From UM-FILTER-40-17 sp032251335 (GTDB lineage: Bacteria; Bacteroidota; Bacteroidia; Flavobacteriales; Flavobacteriaceae), in contig JAVVDW010000028.1 in NCBI GenBank assembly GCA_032251335.1, positions 1 through 21,762 of the forward strand: a DNA stretch of 21,762 bases, read 5' to 3'. Position numbers and translations under genes: made by a program. Below are positions 21,692 through 21,762 of the stretch, piece after piece (position 1 is the first letter of the stretch; each line of letters opens with the position of its first letter). The notes under the pieces are model-generated. The model searched no databases and was not told the origin of the DNA. It was given only the letters and a program-made list of their open reading frames with translations.

Positions 21692-21762
21692 CTGTTTATA
21701 TTATTTATTTTTATCGGTCAGATGGAACGCCCTAGGATAATCATACTCCTGTGTGCAAAATT
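21692..21762 (-). promoter_or_regulatory. Leader of the sugar dehydrogenase operon, homologous to the argH leader
   Basis: Reading on the minus strand, 21755-21724 holds CACACAGGAGTATGATT..., ending CTAGGGCGTTCC (30 of 32 positions shared with 10583-10614). After ATC, 21720-21692 shares 25 of 29 positions with 10642-10670, right up to the start codon. A short frame from 21744 to the TGA at 21720-21718 encodes MIILGRSI. The upstream arm that could pair with GGGCGTT would fall beyond the window edge. The promoter is not visible. Confidence 0.55.

Overview
The window looks like a chromosomal piece of a Bacteroidota bacterium, most likely class Flavobacteriia. The signs are several upstream sites matching the Bacteroidota -7 element TAnnTTTG, an almost complete lack of Shine-Dalgarno sequences, moderately AT-rich DNA, and gene sets typical of that class: the udk / FtsB-DivIC / methylmalonyl-CoA mutase small subunit run, mutL followed by two rhomboids, a DUF3179 protein, a DUF4920 lipoprotein and a cobalamin-controlled TonB receptor. 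Nothing in the sequence fixes the genus.

Left edge, 1-1500: an accessory patch. It holds a MazF/PemK-RHH toxin-antitoxin pair cut by the window edge, with a 16-bp palindrome over its promoter. Next come an attC-like large imperfect inverted repeat and a RAYT/IS200-type Y1 transposase with two nearby palindromes. The transposase is flanked on both sides by short remnants of the same kind of C-terminal protein tail (core LYELTEEEI).

Region 1600-5600: argB (acetylglutamate kinase) ends at a near-perfect bidirectional terminator and converges with an AraC-type regulator. Divergent from the regulator are a small exported protein with two tail-like repeats and a sugar-type MFS permease.

Region 5650-9400: a tightly coupled four-gene run of a small membrane protein, mutL, rhomboid 1 and rhomboid 2. 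Its junctions are a 1-nt overlap, a 2-nt gap and a 1-nt overlap.

Region 9400-12000: an M20 deacylase of the ArgE/DapE type and argH. With argB they form a scattered part of the arginine pathway; argG, argC, argD and argF' are not in the window. The leader of argH is closely related to the leader of an unrelated PQQ sugar dehydrogenase gene at the far right end, which is the most unusual signal found here.

Region 12000-16200: a DUF3179 protein, a DUF4920 lipoprotein, tRNA-Arg(CCT), then a complete cobalamin riboswitch driving a BtuB-like TonB-dependent receptor.

Region 16280-21762, all on the minus strand: PQQ sugar dehydrogenase lipoprotein plus cytochrome c; then uridine kinase, FtsB/DivIC-like protein, methylmalonyl-CoA mutase small subunit, a DUF4159 protein and a DUF3820 protein in a chain of overlaps and very short gaps; then a small exported protein. 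The mutase belongs to an adenosylcobalamin-dependent enzyme, so it is a plausible user of the vitamin imported by the riboswitch-controlled receptor next door.
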